DNA of 64,000 bases, taken from Pantoea septica. Its GTDB lineage: Bacteria; Pseudomonadota; Gammaproteobacteria; Enterobacterales; Enterobacteriaceae. The stretch is from contig NZ_MLJJ01000015.1 in the NCBI RefSeq assembly GCF_002095575.1, positions 39,649 through 103,648 of the forward strand, given 5' to 3'. This document shows, piece after piece, positions 18,461-29,100 of this stretch (positions are counted from its first letter, which is position 1; each line of letters opens with the position of its first letter). The position numbers and the translations under genes are program-made. The notes under the pieces were generated by a model that was not told the origin of the DNA, did not search any database, and saw only the letters and a program-made list of their open reading frames with translations.

Positions 18461-19861
18461 ATGAGCGTAGTGCCTGTAGCGGACGTACTGCACGGTCGCG
18501 TCGCGGTTGACAGTGAAGTCACCGTACGTGGTTGGGTGCGTACCCGAAGAGATTCAAAAGCCGGTCTTTCCTTCGTCGCCGTTTATGACGGTTCCTGCTT
18601 TAATCCCGTTCAGGCCGTTGTGAATAATTCTCTGAATAATTATCAGGACGAGGTTCTGCACCTGACCACCGGCTGCTCCGTGATCGTGACCGGCACCGTG
18701 GTGGCCTCGCCGGGCCAGGGCCAGGCGTTTGAAATCCAGGCGACCCGCGTGGAAGTGACCGGCTGGGTCGACGATCCCGACACCTATCCGATGGCGGCAA
18801 AGCGTCACAGCATCGAATATCTGCGCGAAGTGGCGCACCTGCGTCCGCGCACCAACCTGATCGGCGCCGTGGCGCGCGTGCGACATACCCTGGCACAGGC
18901 GCTGCACCGCTTCTTCCACGAGAACGGCTATTTCTGGGTATCGACCCCGCTGATTACCGCCTCGGACACCGAAGGCGCCGGCGAAATGTTCCGCGTTTCG
19001 ACGCTGGATCTGGAAAACCTGCCGCGCACGCCGCAGGGCGCCGTCGACTTCAACGAAGATTTCTTCGGCAAAGAGGCCTTCCTGACCGTTTCTGGCCAGC
19101 TGAACGGCGAAACCTACGCCTGCGCCCTGTCGAAAATCTACACTTTCGGCCCGACCTTCCGCGCGGAAAACTCCAACACCAGCCGTCACCTCGCGGAATT
19201 CTGGATGCTGGAGCCGGAAATCGCCTTCGCCACGCTGGATGACGCCGCCGCGCTCGCCGAGGCGATGCTGAAATATGTATTTAAAGCGGTGCTGGACGAA
19301 CGCGCCGACGATATGGCCTTCTTTGCCGAGCGCGTGGATAAAGAGGCGGTCGATCGTCTGGAGCGCTTTATCTCCACCGACTTCGCGCAGGTAGACTACA
19401 CCGACGCCATCACCATTCTGGAAAACTGCGGTCAGACCTTTGAAAACCCGGTCTCCTGGGGCATCGATCTCTCTTCCGAGCACGAGCGCTATCTGGCCGA
19501 GCAGCACTTTAAAGCGCCTGTGGTGGTGAAAAACTACCCGAAAGAGATCAAAGCGTTCTATATGCGCCTTAACGAAGATAACAAAACCGTGGCGGCGATG
19601 GACGTGCTGGCGCCGGGCATCGGCGAAATTATCGGCGGTTCGCAGCGTGAAGAGCGTCTCGACGTGCTGGACGCGCGTATGGAAGAGATGGGGCTGAATA
19701 AAGAAGATTACTGGTGGTATCGCGATCTGCGTCGCTACGGCACCGTGCCGCATTCTGGCTTCGGTTTAGGCTTTGAACGTTTAATCGCCTATGTCACCGG
19801 CGTACAAAATGTAAGGGACGTTATCCCTTTCCCACGCACCCCGCGCAATGCAAATTTCTAA
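18461..19861 (+). CDS. asnS: asparaginyl-tRNA synthetase
   Basis: AsnS charges tRNA-Asn. The 466-residue class II enzyme has an N-terminal OB-fold anticodon-binding domain ([19 protein letters not shown]) and a catalytic core with [21 protein letters not shown] and the final motif 3 [15 protein letters not shown]. The ATG at 18461 follows AGAGAT and gives the family N-terminus [10 protein letters not shown]. The 159-bp gap after pncB holds a possible promoter (TTGTTT, 16 bp, TAACAT) whose spacer contains the palindrome TTGCGACTCGCAA. Confidence 0.97.
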   Translation: MSVVPVADVLHGRVAVDSEVTVRGWVRTRRDSKAGLSFVAVYDGSCFNPVQAVVNNSLNNYQDEVLHLTTGCSVIVTGTVVASPGQGQAFEIQATRVEVTGWVDDPDTYPMAAKRHSIEYLREVAHLRPRTNLIGAVARVRHTLAQALHRFFHENGYFWVSTPLITASDTEGAGEMFRVSTLDLENLPRTPQGAVDFNEDFFGKEAFLTVSGQLNGETYACALSKIYTFGPTFRAENSNTSRHLAEFWMLEPEIAFATLDDAAALAEAMLKYVFKAVLDERADDMAFFAERVDKEAVDRLERFISTDFAQVDYTDAITILENCGQTFENPVSWGIDLSSEHERYLAEQHFKAPVVVKNYPKEIKAFYMRLNEDNKTVAAMDVLAPGIGEIIGGSQREERLDVLDARMEEMGLNKEDYWWYRDLRRYGTVPHSGFGLGFERLIAYVTGVQNVRDVIPFPRTPRNANF

Positions 19862-19900
19862 AATAATCTATTAATTATAAGAAATTCATATATATAACGA

Positions 19901-19930
19901 GGTCGGCACTGCCGGCCTTTTTTTATTTTT
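19901..19930 (+). terminator. rho-independent terminator of asnS
   Basis: Stem GGTCGGC/GCCGGCC (one G-T pair, loop ACT) followed directly by a run of seven T, 40 nt after the asnS stop. Confidence 0.85.
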
Positions 19931-19965
19931 GTAAATTTTGAGTTCTCTCACAAAGTTCCCCGATA

Positions 19966-20025
19966 TTTACATTTTGTAATACAAATTTTCTTTTAGAAAC
20001 CAGATTACGAGTTTAGTAGCATTTT
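19966..20025 (+). promoter_or_regulatory. three tandem OmpR-binding sites (F1-F2-F3 type) of ompF
   Basis: Three adjoining 20-bp units resemble the E. coli ompF OmpR sites: 19966-19985 starts TTTACATTTTG, 19986-20005 is TTTTCTTTTAGAAACC plus four bases, and 20006-20025 ends AGTAGCATTTT. They abut exactly, as in E. coli, where F1-F3 control osmotic activation. A -10-like CATATC follows at 20034-20039. The leader after it (20050-20160) is also close to the E. coli ompF leader, which is the pairing target of the MicF RNA (micF itself is not in this window). Confidence 0.8.
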
Positions 20026-20162
20026 CAGTGTGGCATATCCTGCTTCGGGATGGAAAGATGCGTGCAGACACAGGAAGACACCAAACTTCTCTCAGGGTTC
20101 CGTAACGGTTTCTTGACGGCAGTGGCAGGTGTCCGAATAAACTCCAATGAGGGTAATAAATA

Positions 20163-21323
20163 ATGATGAAGCGCAACATTCTTGCAGTGGTTATCCCTGC
20201 TCTGTTAGCTGCCGGCGCAGCAAACGCAGCAGAAATTTATAATAAAGACGGCAATAAGCTGGACCTGTACGGCAAGGCTGTTGGTCTGCACTATTTCTCT
20301 GATAATACTGATAACGATGGCGATAAAACTTATGTTCGCTTCGGCTTCAAGGGTGAAACTCAGATCAACGACCAGCTGACCGGTTACGGCCAGTGGGAAT
20401 ATAACGTTCAGGCCAACAACTCTGAAGGCTCTGACGCGCAGGACGGCAACCGTACCCGTCTGGGCTTCGCCGGTCTGAAATTCGGCGACGCGGGTTCAAT
20501 CGACTACGGTCGTAACTACGGCGTTGTCTACGACGCCATCGGCTGGACCGATATGCTGCCAGAATTCGGCGGCGACTCTGGCTACTCAGACAACTTCATG
20601 AACGGTCGTAGCACCGGCCTGCTGACCTACCGCAACAAGAACTTCTTCGGCCTGGTAGACGGCTGGGACTTCGCGGCACAGTATCAGGGCAAAAACGAGC
20701 GTTCAGATAACGATCGTCGCGCTAACGGCGACGGCTGGGGCCTGTCAACCTCCTACACCTCGCCGATTGGCCTGGGCATCGTAGGCGCATACAGCAGCAG
20801 CGATCGTACCGACAGCCAGGCTGCGGGCGCGAAAACTACCGTTACTCCTCCTGCTGCAGTTGGCGGTAATAGCGTTACTACCACCACAGGTCAGGGCGCT
20901 GGCAAGCGTGCTGAGAACTGGGCTACCGCGATCAAATATGACGCGAACAACATTTACCTGGCGGCAATGTACGGTGAAACCCGTAACTCTACTCCGGTAA
21001 CGGCAACAGGTACGCTGGCAAACGGCTCAACCTTCACCACTACTGGCTTCGCCAACAAAGCGCAGAACATCGAGCTGGTTGCACAGTATCAGTTCGACTT
21101 CGGTCTGCGTCCGTCTATTGCCTACGTACAGTCTAAAGGCAAAGACATCGAAGGCGTGGGCGATACCGACCTGGTTAAATACATCGACGTGGGCGCAACC
21201 TACTACTTCAACAAAAACATGTCAGTCTATGCTGACTACCAGATCAACCAGCTCGACGACAACAACGCGCTGGGTCTGAACACCGACGACACCGTAGCAG
21301 TAGGCCTGGTTTACCAGTTCTAA
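20163..21323 (+). CDS. ompF: outer membrane porin OmpF
   Basis: OmpF is a trimeric 16-stranded outer-membrane porin for small hydrophilic solutes. The 386-residue precursor has a 22-residue Sec signal peptide ([15 protein letters not shown] then ANA-AEIYN), the constriction-loop motif PEFGGD, and ends VGLVYQF with the C-terminal phenylalanine needed for Bam-dependent insertion. It is about 24 residues longer than E. coli OmpF. The excess lies in Thr/Gly/Ala-rich stretches near residues 222-252 and 280-300, predicted surface loops. GAGGG precedes the start. The OmpR-type promoter and leader support OmpF rather than OmpC. Confidence 0.93.
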   Translation: MMKRNILAVVIPALLAAGAANAAEIYNKDGNKLDLYGKAVGLHYFSDNTDNDGDKTYVRFGFKGETQINDQLTGYGQWEYNVQANNSEGSDAQDGNRTRLGFAGLKFGDAGSIDYGRNYGVVYDAIGWTDMLPEFGGDSGYSDNFMNGRSTGLLTYRNKNFFGLVDGWDFAAQYQGKNERSDNDRRANGDGWGLSTSYTSPIGLGIVGAYSSSDRTDSQAAGAKTTVTPPAAVGGNSVTTTTGQGAGKRAENWATAIKYDANNIYLAAMYGETRNSTPVTATGTLANGSTFTTTGFANKAQNIELVAQYQFDFGLRPSIAYVQSKGKDIEGVGDTDLVKYIDVGATYYFNKNMSVYADYQINQLDDNNALGLNTDDTVAVGLVYQF

Positions 21324-21342
21324 GTTACCTGTCGCAGAAAAA

Positions 21343-21368
21343 ACGGAGCTTCGGCTCCGTTTTTTTTA
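21343..21368 (+). terminator. rho-independent terminator of ompF
   Basis: ACGGAGC-TTCG-GCTCCGT followed by eight further T, about 20 nt after the ompF stop; a preceding A-run could make it work in both directions. Confidence 0.9.
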
Positions 21369-21460
21369 TGCCTGCTATTCGCCGCATAGCCGCGCCCTCC
21401 TTATCTTTTCCGCAGCCAGCGCACTCTCCGACGCCCGGCGACGTTTTTTTGCGTAAACGG

Positions 21461-21489
21461 TTGGCAATGCGCAGCGCTGACGTTAACCT
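21461..21489 (+). promoter_or_regulatory. predicted aspC promoter
   Basis: TTGGCA (21461-21466) and TAACCT (21484-21489) are separated by exactly 17 bp, giving a sigma-70-type promoter starting about 35 nt before the aspC ATG. Confidence 0.6.
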
Positions 21490-21531
21490 GAAGGCTCATT
21501 TCGTTAAAGTTCACGCTACTGGACACGACTC

Positions 21532-22722
21532 ATGTTTGAATCTATCTCTGCGGCACCCGCCGATCCTATTCTTGGGCTGGCCGATCTGTTTCGCGCTGAC
21601 GACCGCCCGCACAAAATTAACCTTGGCATCGGCGTTTATAAAGACGAAACCGGCAATACGCCGGTGCTCACCAGCGTAAAAAAAGCCGAGCAGTATCTGC
21701 TGGAAAACGAAACCACCAAAAACTACCTCAGCATTGATGGCCTGGCCGATTTTGGGCGCTGTACCCAGGAGCTGCTGTTTGGCGCAGAGAACCCGCTGAT
21801 CGCCGCTGGCCGCGCGCGCACCGCGCAGACCCCTGGCGGCACCGGCGCGCTGCGCGTCGCGGCAGATTTTCTCGCCACGCAGACAGCCGTTAAGCGCGTC
21901 TGGGTAAGCAACCCGAGCTGGCCGAACCACAAAAACGTCTTTAACGCGGCGGGCCTGGAAGTGTGCGAATACGCCTGGTACGATGCGGAAAATCATCAGC
22001 TCGACTTCGACGGCATGCTGGCCGCCCTGCAGGAAGCCAAAGCAGGCGACGTGGTGCTGTTCCACGGCTGCTGCCATAACCCGACCGGCATCGATCCGAC
22101 GGCGGAACAGTGGAGCCAGCTGGCGCAGCTCTCACAGGCGAAAGGATGGCTGCCGCTGTTCGACTTCGCCTATCAGGGCTTTGCGCGCGGCCTGAATGAA
22201 GATGCGGAAGGACTGCGTATTTTCGCCGCCTCGCATCAGGAGCTGATTGTCGCCAGCTCATACTCCAAGAACTTCGGCTTATACAACGAGCGCGTCGGCG
22301 CCATTACCCTGGTGGCGGCCGATGCGGCTACCGCAGATACCGCCTTCAGCCAGGTGAAATACACCATTCGCGCCAACTACTCTAACCCGCCGGCGCACGG
22401 TGCCGCGGTGGTAGCGACCATACTCAGCAATCAGGCGCTGCGCACTATCTGGGAGCAGGAGCTGGCCGATATGCGCCAGCGCATCCAGCGCATGCGTCAG
22501 CTGTTTGTGAATACCCTGGCGGAGAAAGGCGCCACGCGCGACTTCAGCTTTATTATTCAGCAGAACGGCATGTTCTCTTTTAGCGGCCTGACCAAAGATC
22601 AGGTGATCCGCCTGCGTGACGAGTTTGCCGTCTATGCGGTGAATTCGGGCCGGGTTAACGTGGCGGGCATGACGCCGGATAATATGTCGGCGCTGTGCGA
22701 GGCGATTGTCGCGGTGCTGTAA
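21532..22722 (+). CDS. aspC: aspartate aminotransferase
   Basis: AspC is a pyridoxal-phosphate aminotransferase interconverting aspartate/2-oxoglutarate and oxaloacetate/glutamate. The 396-residue protein equals E. coli AspC in length. It shows [14 protein letters not shown], the cofactor region [24 protein letters not shown] and [15 protein letters not shown], with the lysine that binds pyridoxal phosphate. Its arrangement after ompF matches E. coli. Confidence 0.97.
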   Translation: MFESISAAPADPILGLADLFRADDRPHKINLGIGVYKDETGNTPVLTSVKKAEQYLLENETTKNYLSIDGLADFGRCTQELLFGAENPLIAAGRARTAQTPGGTGALRVAADFLATQTAVKRVWVSNPSWPNHKNVFNAAGLEVCEYAWYDAENHQLDFDGMLAALQEAKAGDVVLFHGCCHNPTGIDPTAEQWSQLAQLSQAKGWLPLFDFAYQGFARGLNEDAEGLRIFAASHQELIVASSYSKNFGLYNERVGAITLVAADAATADTAFSQVKYTIRANYSNPPAHGAAVVATILSNQALRTIWEQELADMRQRIQRMRQLFVNTLAEKGATRDFSFIIQQNGMFSFSGLTKDQVIRLRDEFAVYAVNSGRVNVAGMTPDNMSALCEAIVAVL

Positions 22723-22785
22723 GTCAGCCACGCTTCCCGCGCCTGTGCGGGAAGCGTCGCGCTGAGACGCGCGTCAGCAAACAGA

Positions 22786-22810
22786 ATGGGCCGCGACGGC
22801 CCATTTTTTA
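22786..22810 (+). terminator. rho-independent terminator of aspC
   Basis: ATGGGCCG-cga-CGGCCCAT followed by T-rich sequence, ending inside the last codon of the convergent gloC. A second stem (GCTTCCCGC/GCGGGAAGC) precedes it at about 22730-22755. Confidence 0.8.
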
Positions 22811-23437
22811 TTGCAGAAAGGGGTTGCTGATACGCTCGCGCCCCAGCGTCGAGATACCGCCGTGGCCGGGCACGAAGGTGATATCGTCGCCCAGCGGCAG
22901 CAGTTTCTCTTTAATCGAGGCGATCAAATCCTGATGGCTGCCCTGCGGGAAGTCGGTTCGCCCTACGCCGCCGTGAAAAATCACATCGCCGGAAATCAGC
23001 AAGCGTCCTGCGCGATCGAAAAAGACGATATGGCCCGGCGTGTGGCCTGGCGTATGCAGGATCGTCAGCTCGACGTCGCCGACCTGTACGCTGTCGCCCT
23101 CTTCCAGCCAGCGATCCGGCGTAAAGGGCGCGCACTCCGCCAGACCAAACATCCGGCTCTGCGTCGGCAGCGCTTCCAGCCAAAAGGCGTCCAGGCGGTG
23201 CGGACCGACAATCGGCGCCTGATAGTGCGCCGCCAGCTCAGCCGCCGCGCCAACGTGATCCAGATGGCCGTGCGTCAGTAAAATCTGGCGAGGAGTAAGA
23301 TTAAGCTGCTGGAGCGTTTCGATAATGGTCGCCGCATCGCCGCCCGGATCGACCAGGGCGGCGTCGCGCGTCGCCTCGCACCAGATAACCGAACAGTTCT
23401 GCGCAAAGGCGGTAACAGGAATAATGTGGTAGTTCAT
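22808..23437 (-). CDS. gloC: type II glyoxalase (hydroxyacylglutathione hydrolase family) GloC/YcbL
   Basis: A 209-residue metallo-beta-lactamase-fold hydrolase. In E. coli GloC hydrolyses S-lactoylglutathione in methylglyoxal detoxification. The metal motif THGHLDH (near residue 55) and the later [15 protein letters not shown] and PGHGG supply the zinc-binding residues. It is compact, lacking the C-terminal substrate domain of classical GloB, as expected for the YcbL branch. Start at 23437 ([11 protein letters not shown]) matches the family; the frame opens 7 codons earlier. It follows mepK on the same strand. Confidence 0.93.
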   Translation of the reverse strand: MNYHIIPVTAFAQNCSVIWCEATRDAALVDPGGDAATIIETLQQLNLTPRQILLTHGHLDHVGAAAELAAHYQAPIVGPHRLDAFWLEALPTQSRMFGLAECAPFTPDRWLEEGDSVQVGDVELTILHTPGHTPGHIVFFDRAGRLLISGDVIFHGGVGRTDFPQGSHQDLIASIKEKLLPLGDDITFVPGHGGISTLGRERISNPFLQ

Positions 23438-23476
23438 AACGCTCCATGACCGGCGCACGCAGCGTTGCCGGCGTCG

Positions 23477-24025
23477 TTACCAGTGCCGTACCGGCCCGGT
23501 ATCAATATGAACGAAGTTGCTGCGAGGATAATATCCTACACCACCGGCGCGCATTGTTAAGGCCGCTTTGCGAATGTTATTCAGCGCAATGCCTTCGATG
23601 TGAAAATCCATCGCCTGACCTTTGGTGTGGTAGCTGTGCTTCGCCACGCCCGGGCCGCTTTCACGCAGCATATTGTTGGTTGCCAGCGAGCGATAGCCGG
23701 AAATCAGCTGAATCGGCTTACGGGTCTCCAGCAGCGCCTGCAGGCGATAGATCTGATCGAAGAGATGAGGATCGATGCTTTTCGTCAGATTGGCGCGATA
23801 ATCGCGGAAAAAGTGGTTCAGACGAGCCAGCTCGCTCTTATCGTAACTTTTCCCATTAAAAAACTCAGTTTTAAGGGTTTCACCGGTGTGAAGATTGCTC
23901 AGCGTCAGCACGCGAGGACGCGACGTTGAAAGCGAGGCCATAGCTGCGTTGGGCAGCAGCGCCATGCCGGCCGCAGCCGTTCCGCCAAGAAGCAATTTGC
24001 GACGTGTTAAGTTAAAACTGGACAT
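23477..24025 (-). CDS. mepK: murein endopeptidase MepK (YcbK), Tat-exported
   Basis: A 182-residue M15-like (DUF882) peptidase. The N-terminus has a twin-arginine signal (LTRRKLLLGG, then a hydrophobic stretch to about residue 30). The mature part has SGYRS, HSYHTKGQAMDFHIEG and a final FVHIDTGPVRHW, containing the zinc-binding His/Asp/His residues. In E. coli MepK cuts mDAP-mDAP (3-3) cross-links in peptidoglycan. It lies just downstream of ldtD, which forms those bonds. Confidence 0.93.
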   Translation of the reverse strand: MSSFNLTRRKLLLGGTAAAGMALLPNAAMASLSTSRPRVLTLSNLHTGETLKTEFFNGKSYDKSELARLNHFFRDYRANLTKSIDPHLFDQIYRLQALLETRKPIQLISGYRSLATNNMLRESGPGVAKHSYHTKGQAMDFHIEGIALNNIRKAALTMRAGGVGYYPRSNFVHIDTGPVRHW

Positions 24026-24134
24026 GAAAAACGGTTACCTGAGATTGAAGCCATCGAAATGTGCAAAAACCGCACAAGGCCGCACCATAACCGGCCATCC
24101 GGGTCACGTCAACCCGCCGTAAAGAGGTTTGTGC

Positions 24135-24156
24135 GGCGATCCCGGTCGGGATCGCC
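24135..24156. other. strong hairpin between ldtD and mepK
   Basis: A perfect 10-bp stem GGCGATCCCG/CGGGATCGCC with a 2-base spacer lies in the 188-bp gap between ldtD and mepK. There is no T-run, so it may be an mRNA stabilising or processing element rather than a full terminator. Confidence 0.5.
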
Positions 24157-24213
24157 ATTCTGGAATCCTTGTCGCAGCGGCGGCGAAAAGGAACAGGGTT
24201 GGAAAATCAAGGA

Positions 24214-26022
24214 TTAGAGCAGCAGCTGGCCAGCGCGCGCTAACGCCTGACTGCCGGAACGGGCAGGATTATCATAATTGTAAATATCTGTGCGGAACTG
24301 CGGCTTGCCGTCATCGGCGACCCAGGCGGTCAGATAGTACAAATTCACCGGAATGCGGTGTCGAATCGGCACGTAGCGCGTATCGCCCTGTTTTAACTGG
24401 TCGGAAATGCGCGAATCATTCCAGCCAGCATCCTGCAGCAGCAGTCCCGCCAGCTCTGACGCTTTGTTGACGCGCACGCAGCCTGAGCTAAGCGCGCGGA
24501 TATCGCGCTGGAACAGGGCGTGATTGGGCGTGTCGTGCAGGTAGATGGCGTCCGAACTCGGCATGTTGAACTTATAGCGGCCCAGCGAGTTGGTGTTGCC
24601 CGGCGCCTGACGCAGGCGATAGGGGAATGACGAAGCGGAGACCATGCTCCAGTCAATCATGCTGGGATCGATCACCTCCGCGTCCGCGCTCCAGCCGGAG
24701 AGCAGCGTATAGCCGTGCTTGTAGAGATAATTCGGATCCTGCTTCACCTTGGGAATGATGTCCTGACGCACCAGCGTCGTCGGCACGTTCCACGGCGGGT
24801 TAAGCACCACGTTATTCAACGCGCTGCGCATCAGCGGCGTTTTACGATCGGGACGGCCGACAATCACGCGCGACGACAGGATCTTGTTGCCGTTGTTGTA
24901 GTAGGTAAGCGAAAAGTTGGGAATGTTGACCATGATGCCGTTATGCATATCGTCCGGCAGCAGGCGCAAGCGCTGAATATTCAGCGCCAGCAGCGCGGCG
25001 CGCATCTGCGGCGTTACGTTGAGCCATTCGCGGGTGCGTGGACCGATAGCGCCGTCGCCGCCTAATCCCTGCCACTGCTGGAAGCGTTTAACGCCCTCCA
25101 CCAGCGCAGCGTCATAGACGTTGTCGCTAACCGCGTCAGCGGCGCCGTTTTGCACGTTGCCCGTCTGCTGCGGCGTCTGCGCGGCGAGGTCGCCGACGCT
25201 GGCCGCTGAAGGGCTCACCGCCGCGGGCTGGCCGCTCAGGCTCGCCGAGACCGGCGCGACAGGCACCGCATCGTCCGCAGGGCCCGGCGCGACAGGCTGC
25301 GCGGAGAGCATGCCGGTGCGCTGTAAAATCTCGCGCAGCGCCGGCACGTCGTCGCTTACCTGACCCGGACGCAGCGTTTCGCGGTTTTTCAGCTGCGGCC
25401 AGGGACGCGAATCGGCGAGCATCTGCTTCAGCGCGGCGTGCATCGGCGCATATTGCGGGTGCTGCGGCACCAGCGAGGCGACGAACGCGGCGGAGCCGCC
25501 CGCCAGCACTGCGTTTTGCCACTGGTTCACTACCGATACCGGCGGCTGCGCCAGCTTATAGGGCACATTGCTGTAGAGCCAGCTTTCGCCCTGGGTCGGC
25601 ACGCTCGAGACGAACTGCAGATAGCCCAGCATCGCGTCGCTAAGCACCACGTCGCGCGCGAAGCCGTTGATGCCGGGATCGGTCAGCCGATCGACCCAGC
25701 GCGTAAACTGCGGCTGCACGCCCGACATCGCGACTTCCGCCAGCTGCTGCTGGAACTGCTGCACCGCCGCGCGATCCTGCCACATCGGCTGCATATTGTG
25801 CGCCGCATAGAGGGTCGCCAGCGAGGCTAAATAGAACGGCGGCTCTTTACCGGCGAACGCCTGACGCAGGCGCTGTTGGCTATCGCTGACTGAAATGGTC
25901 GTGTGCGTAGTACCAGGCAACGCCGCAATAACGGCCGCATGCGTCAGATGCAGCGGCGTCAAGGCCAGCGCGAGCGCCAGCAGTGAAAACAGATAATTGT
26001 TGGTTTTATTGGTCAGCAACAT
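24214..26022 (-). CDS. ldtD: L,D-transpeptidase LdtD (YcbB)
   Basis: LdtD forms 3-3 cross-links in peptidoglycan and reinforces the wall under outer-membrane stress. The 602-residue protein has an N-terminal signal or anchor (about residues 10-30), a peptidoglycan-binding module ([24 protein letters not shown]) and a YkuD catalytic domain with HDTPNH and SSGCVRV, the nucleophilic cysteine near 515. A Pro/Ala/Ser-rich stretch of about 55 residues (near 245-300) splits the region between scaffold and peptidoglycan-binding module; E. coli LdtD also has a low-complexity segment there. Transcription continues towards mepK. Confidence 0.95.
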   Translation of the reverse strand: MLLTNKTNNYLFSLLALALALTPLHLTHAAVIAALPGTTHTTISVSDSQQRLRQAFAGKEPPFYLASLATLYAAHNMQPMWQDRAAVQQFQQQLAEVAMSGVQPQFTRWVDRLTDPGINGFARDVVLSDAMLGYLQFVSSVPTQGESWLYSNVPYKLAQPPVSVVNQWQNAVLAGGSAAFVASLVPQHPQYAPMHAALKQMLADSRPWPQLKNRETLRPGQVSDDVPALREILQRTGMLSAQPVAPGPADDAVPVAPVSASLSGQPAAVSPSAASVGDLAAQTPQQTGNVQNGAADAVSDNVYDAALVEGVKRFQQWQGLGGDGAIGPRTREWLNVTPQMRAALLALNIQRLRLLPDDMHNGIMVNIPNFSLTYYNNGNKILSSRVIVGRPDRKTPLMRSALNNVVLNPPWNVPTTLVRQDIIPKVKQDPNYLYKHGYTLLSGWSADAEVIDPSMIDWSMVSASSFPYRLRQAPGNTNSLGRYKFNMPSSDAIYLHDTPNHALFQRDIRALSSGCVRVNKASELAGLLLQDAGWNDSRISDQLKQGDTRYVPIRHRIPVNLYYLTAWVADDGKPQFRTDIYNYDNPARSGSQALARAGQLLL

Positions 26023-26101
26023 CCCTGCCCCCTCATTTGTTTACCACGCAGCGTTTCCTGAATACGCTGCAACTGGGTTGCTACTCATGACCTGAGTATA
26101 C

Positions 26102-26142
26102 AAATAAAAAACGGCATTTGCCTCACAGGACAAATGCCGTTT
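26102..26142 (-). terminator. rho-independent terminator of the muk operon
   Basis: A 12-bp stem AAACGGCATTTG/CAAATGCCGTTT with a 10-base loop. Read on the minus strand it is followed by a T-rich run, about 33 nt after the mukB stop. Confidence 0.88.
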
Positions 26143-26175
26143 ACAGATTACCCAATGCGGTAATTATTAACCAGA

Positions 26176-29100
26176 TTAAACCTGCGAGTTTTCCGCTTCC
26201 GCCCCGGCCAATGCTTCGCTGTCGCGGCGCGTCGTCGGCGCATCGGCAGAGAAGCCGCGCAGACCGACTACGTGCACATGTTCAGTGTTATTGAACACTT
26301 TACGGACCAGTTTATACGTCGTGCCTTTTTCCGGGCTGATGTTTTCCGGCGCCGCGATCACCAGCTGCATCTCCAGACGCTCGCAGAGTTCAAACAGCGT
26401 GGCGATAGAGCGCGCATCCAGGCGCGCCGCTTCGTCGAGGAACAGCAGGCGACAGGGAGAGATATCCTTGCCGCGCAGGCGGCGCGACTCCTCTTCCCAG
26501 CTCTGCACCACCATCACCAGGATCGACATCCCGGTGCCGATCGCCTCGCCGGTCGACAGCGCCCCGCTCTCGGCGCGCAGCCAGCCGTCGGAGCCGCGGT
26601 TGACCTCTACCTCCATCTCGAGGTAGTTGCGGTAGTCCAGCAGCTCTTCGCCGATGGTCTGCGGCGTGCGCTGCCCCATATCGATGTGCGGATTGAGGCG
26701 CTGATAGAGCTTCGCCAGCGCTTCGGAGAAGGTCAGGCGGCTGCTGTTGAAGAGATCCTGATGCTGCTCATGCTCTTCCGACAGCGTATCAAGCAGCGTG
26801 GCGTGGGCTTCGCGCACGTTGACGTTAAGCCGCACGCTACGCACCTGGCCGAAGCTCACCATCTGCAGTCCCTGGTTGAGCTGACGGATACGGTTCTGCT
26901 CGCGCTGAATGGTTTTACGAATAATATTCGACACGCTGCGCGAACTGATCGCCAGCGTCTGCTCGCGCGCCGTCAGCTCTTCGGTCAGGCGGTTCAGTTC
27001 GATCTCCATCTGCTCGATCGCCTCGACCGGATCGTCGGTGCGAATAATATCCTGACGGATACGCTCGCGCAGATGCTGATAGACGGCGATAAAGAACTGA
27101 ATCTTGCGCTCTGGACGCTTCGGATCTTCCGACAGGCGCAGCACGTCGCGCAGATGCTCGTTATCCGCTACCGCCAGGCGCAGGGCGCCCAGCGCCTTAT
27201 CCGACATCGAGCGCAGCTCGTCGCCGCTCAGATAGGCCAGCTCGCGACGGTGCAGGCGTCGCTCGACGCCGTTCTCTTTTACCAGCCGCAGCACGCTGCA
27301 CCAGCCCGCTTTAGCGCTCACCACCTGCTCGCGAATGCGGTGATAGTCGCGCTCCAGCACGCGCAGCCGTTTCTGCAGGTTCTCCATTTCCGCTTCACAG
27401 AAGGTGAGCTGCTTTTCCAGCTGATTGCGACGGGCGCGGTTGTGGCTCAGCGCCGCGTAGAGCTCGTCGCGGCGAATGCGCGCGCGCTCTTCCGCGCTGG
27501 CGTCGGCGTGCACGCCGATCTCCTGCATCTCCTGCAGCAGCTCTTTCAGCATGTCGCGCTTGGTGTCGTGCGAGCTCTTCAGGGAAGCCAGCACCTGGCT
27601 GTACTGCGCCATCTGCGCCCGCTGCTCGCGCAGGCGTTCGCGCGCGCGGCTGCGCTCGCCTTCCGCCTGCTCCAGCTGGCGACGCAGCTTATCGCTGAGA
27701 TCGTTGTTGCCGTTCAGCATGCCGGCGGAGTCGCCGTAGCTGAAGTGGGCGCGGCGCTGCACCACTTCCGTCAGCGCGAACGCCTGCTGACGCGCGACGC
27801 GCTGCTGCTGCTGCGCCTGCTGATAGTCCGCCTGCAGCTGTTCGTGCTGTTCGGGATCGCTCTGCAACACGCCGATCAGCGACTCGAGTTTCGTCAGCTT
27901 CGCGCCGTGCTGATGCAGGAAGCGCGCCGCCTCCTGCGCCTCTTCGACCTGCTCGCGGATTTCGTCGCAGCGATCGGCCAGCGTGTCGTCCAGCAGCAGA
28001 TTGACGCGCGGCAGCAGGCGGTTTAGCTGCGCTACCCCCTCTTTCGCTAGCTCATACTGCTGACGCTGCTGCTGATTGTCGCTTTCGTGCTGCGCCAGCG
28101 CGCGCTCCAGCTCGGTGCGGCGGGCGTTGAACTGGCGGAGCTGCGCTTCGGGATCTTCCTCGAAGGCGACCGCCAGATGCGTGCCGATAAAGCGGCTGAA
28201 CGACTGATGCAAACGCTGCGTTTTCTGTACGTCGAACGAGAGCGTGGCGTAGCGTTCCGCCAGGCGATCGCGCTCGATGTGCAGCTGCTCCAGCTGATTT
28301 TCACGCGCGGCGCGGCCGAACAGCGGCACCTTGGGAAAGCGGGAATAGCGCCACTGACGCTCCGCCACCTTCACCACCACCGCGTTCTGCAGCTCTTCCA
28401 CGGCGAAGACGCTGTCGTCGAACGACTGCGGATCGCCCTCAATCAGGTAGAGATCTTCCGGGCACTCTTCCAGACCGTCGAGCTGCTCGCGCACCAGCGA
28501 CAGATCCGGCACCACGATAGCGTGGCGCGACGGGCCGTAGAGCGCCGAGAAGTAAGGCGCATCCTCCAGCGTGACGTCGTCGTAAATTTCAGAAAGCAGC
28601 ACGCCGCCGAAGCGTTCCGCCAGCTGCGTCAGACGCGCATCTTCCGCGCCGCCAGGCTGGCTGAGGCGTTCAATTTTACGTTCCACGCTGCGTTTGCGCG
28701 CGGCAATCTCGTCGCGCTCCACCGTGGTTTCGCGCTCGCGCTCCAGCAGCTGCTGCATGTATTCGGTAATCTGCTGGCTGTTTTCCAGCGCCTCGCCGGT
28801 CTGCTCGCTGAGCTGCGTCAGGATCTCCTGCGCCGCCAGCCAGTGCGGCGCGCGCGAGGTCAGGGTCGCGATGCGCTCGCGCAGCGACTCCAGCTCCTGG
28901 CGCATCACCATACGGCGCTCGCCGGCATCGGAGACGCTGGCGTTTAGCTGTTCGATCTGCGCTTCCAGTTCGTCGTGCAGCCCTTCCAGCGCGTCGGCGT
29001 CATAGTGCGCGCCCTGCCGTTTGCAGAACTCCGCCAGCAGGCGTTCCGCCTCATGCTGTTCGCGCAGGCGCTGCTCCATCTCATTCAGGCGCAGGCGCAG

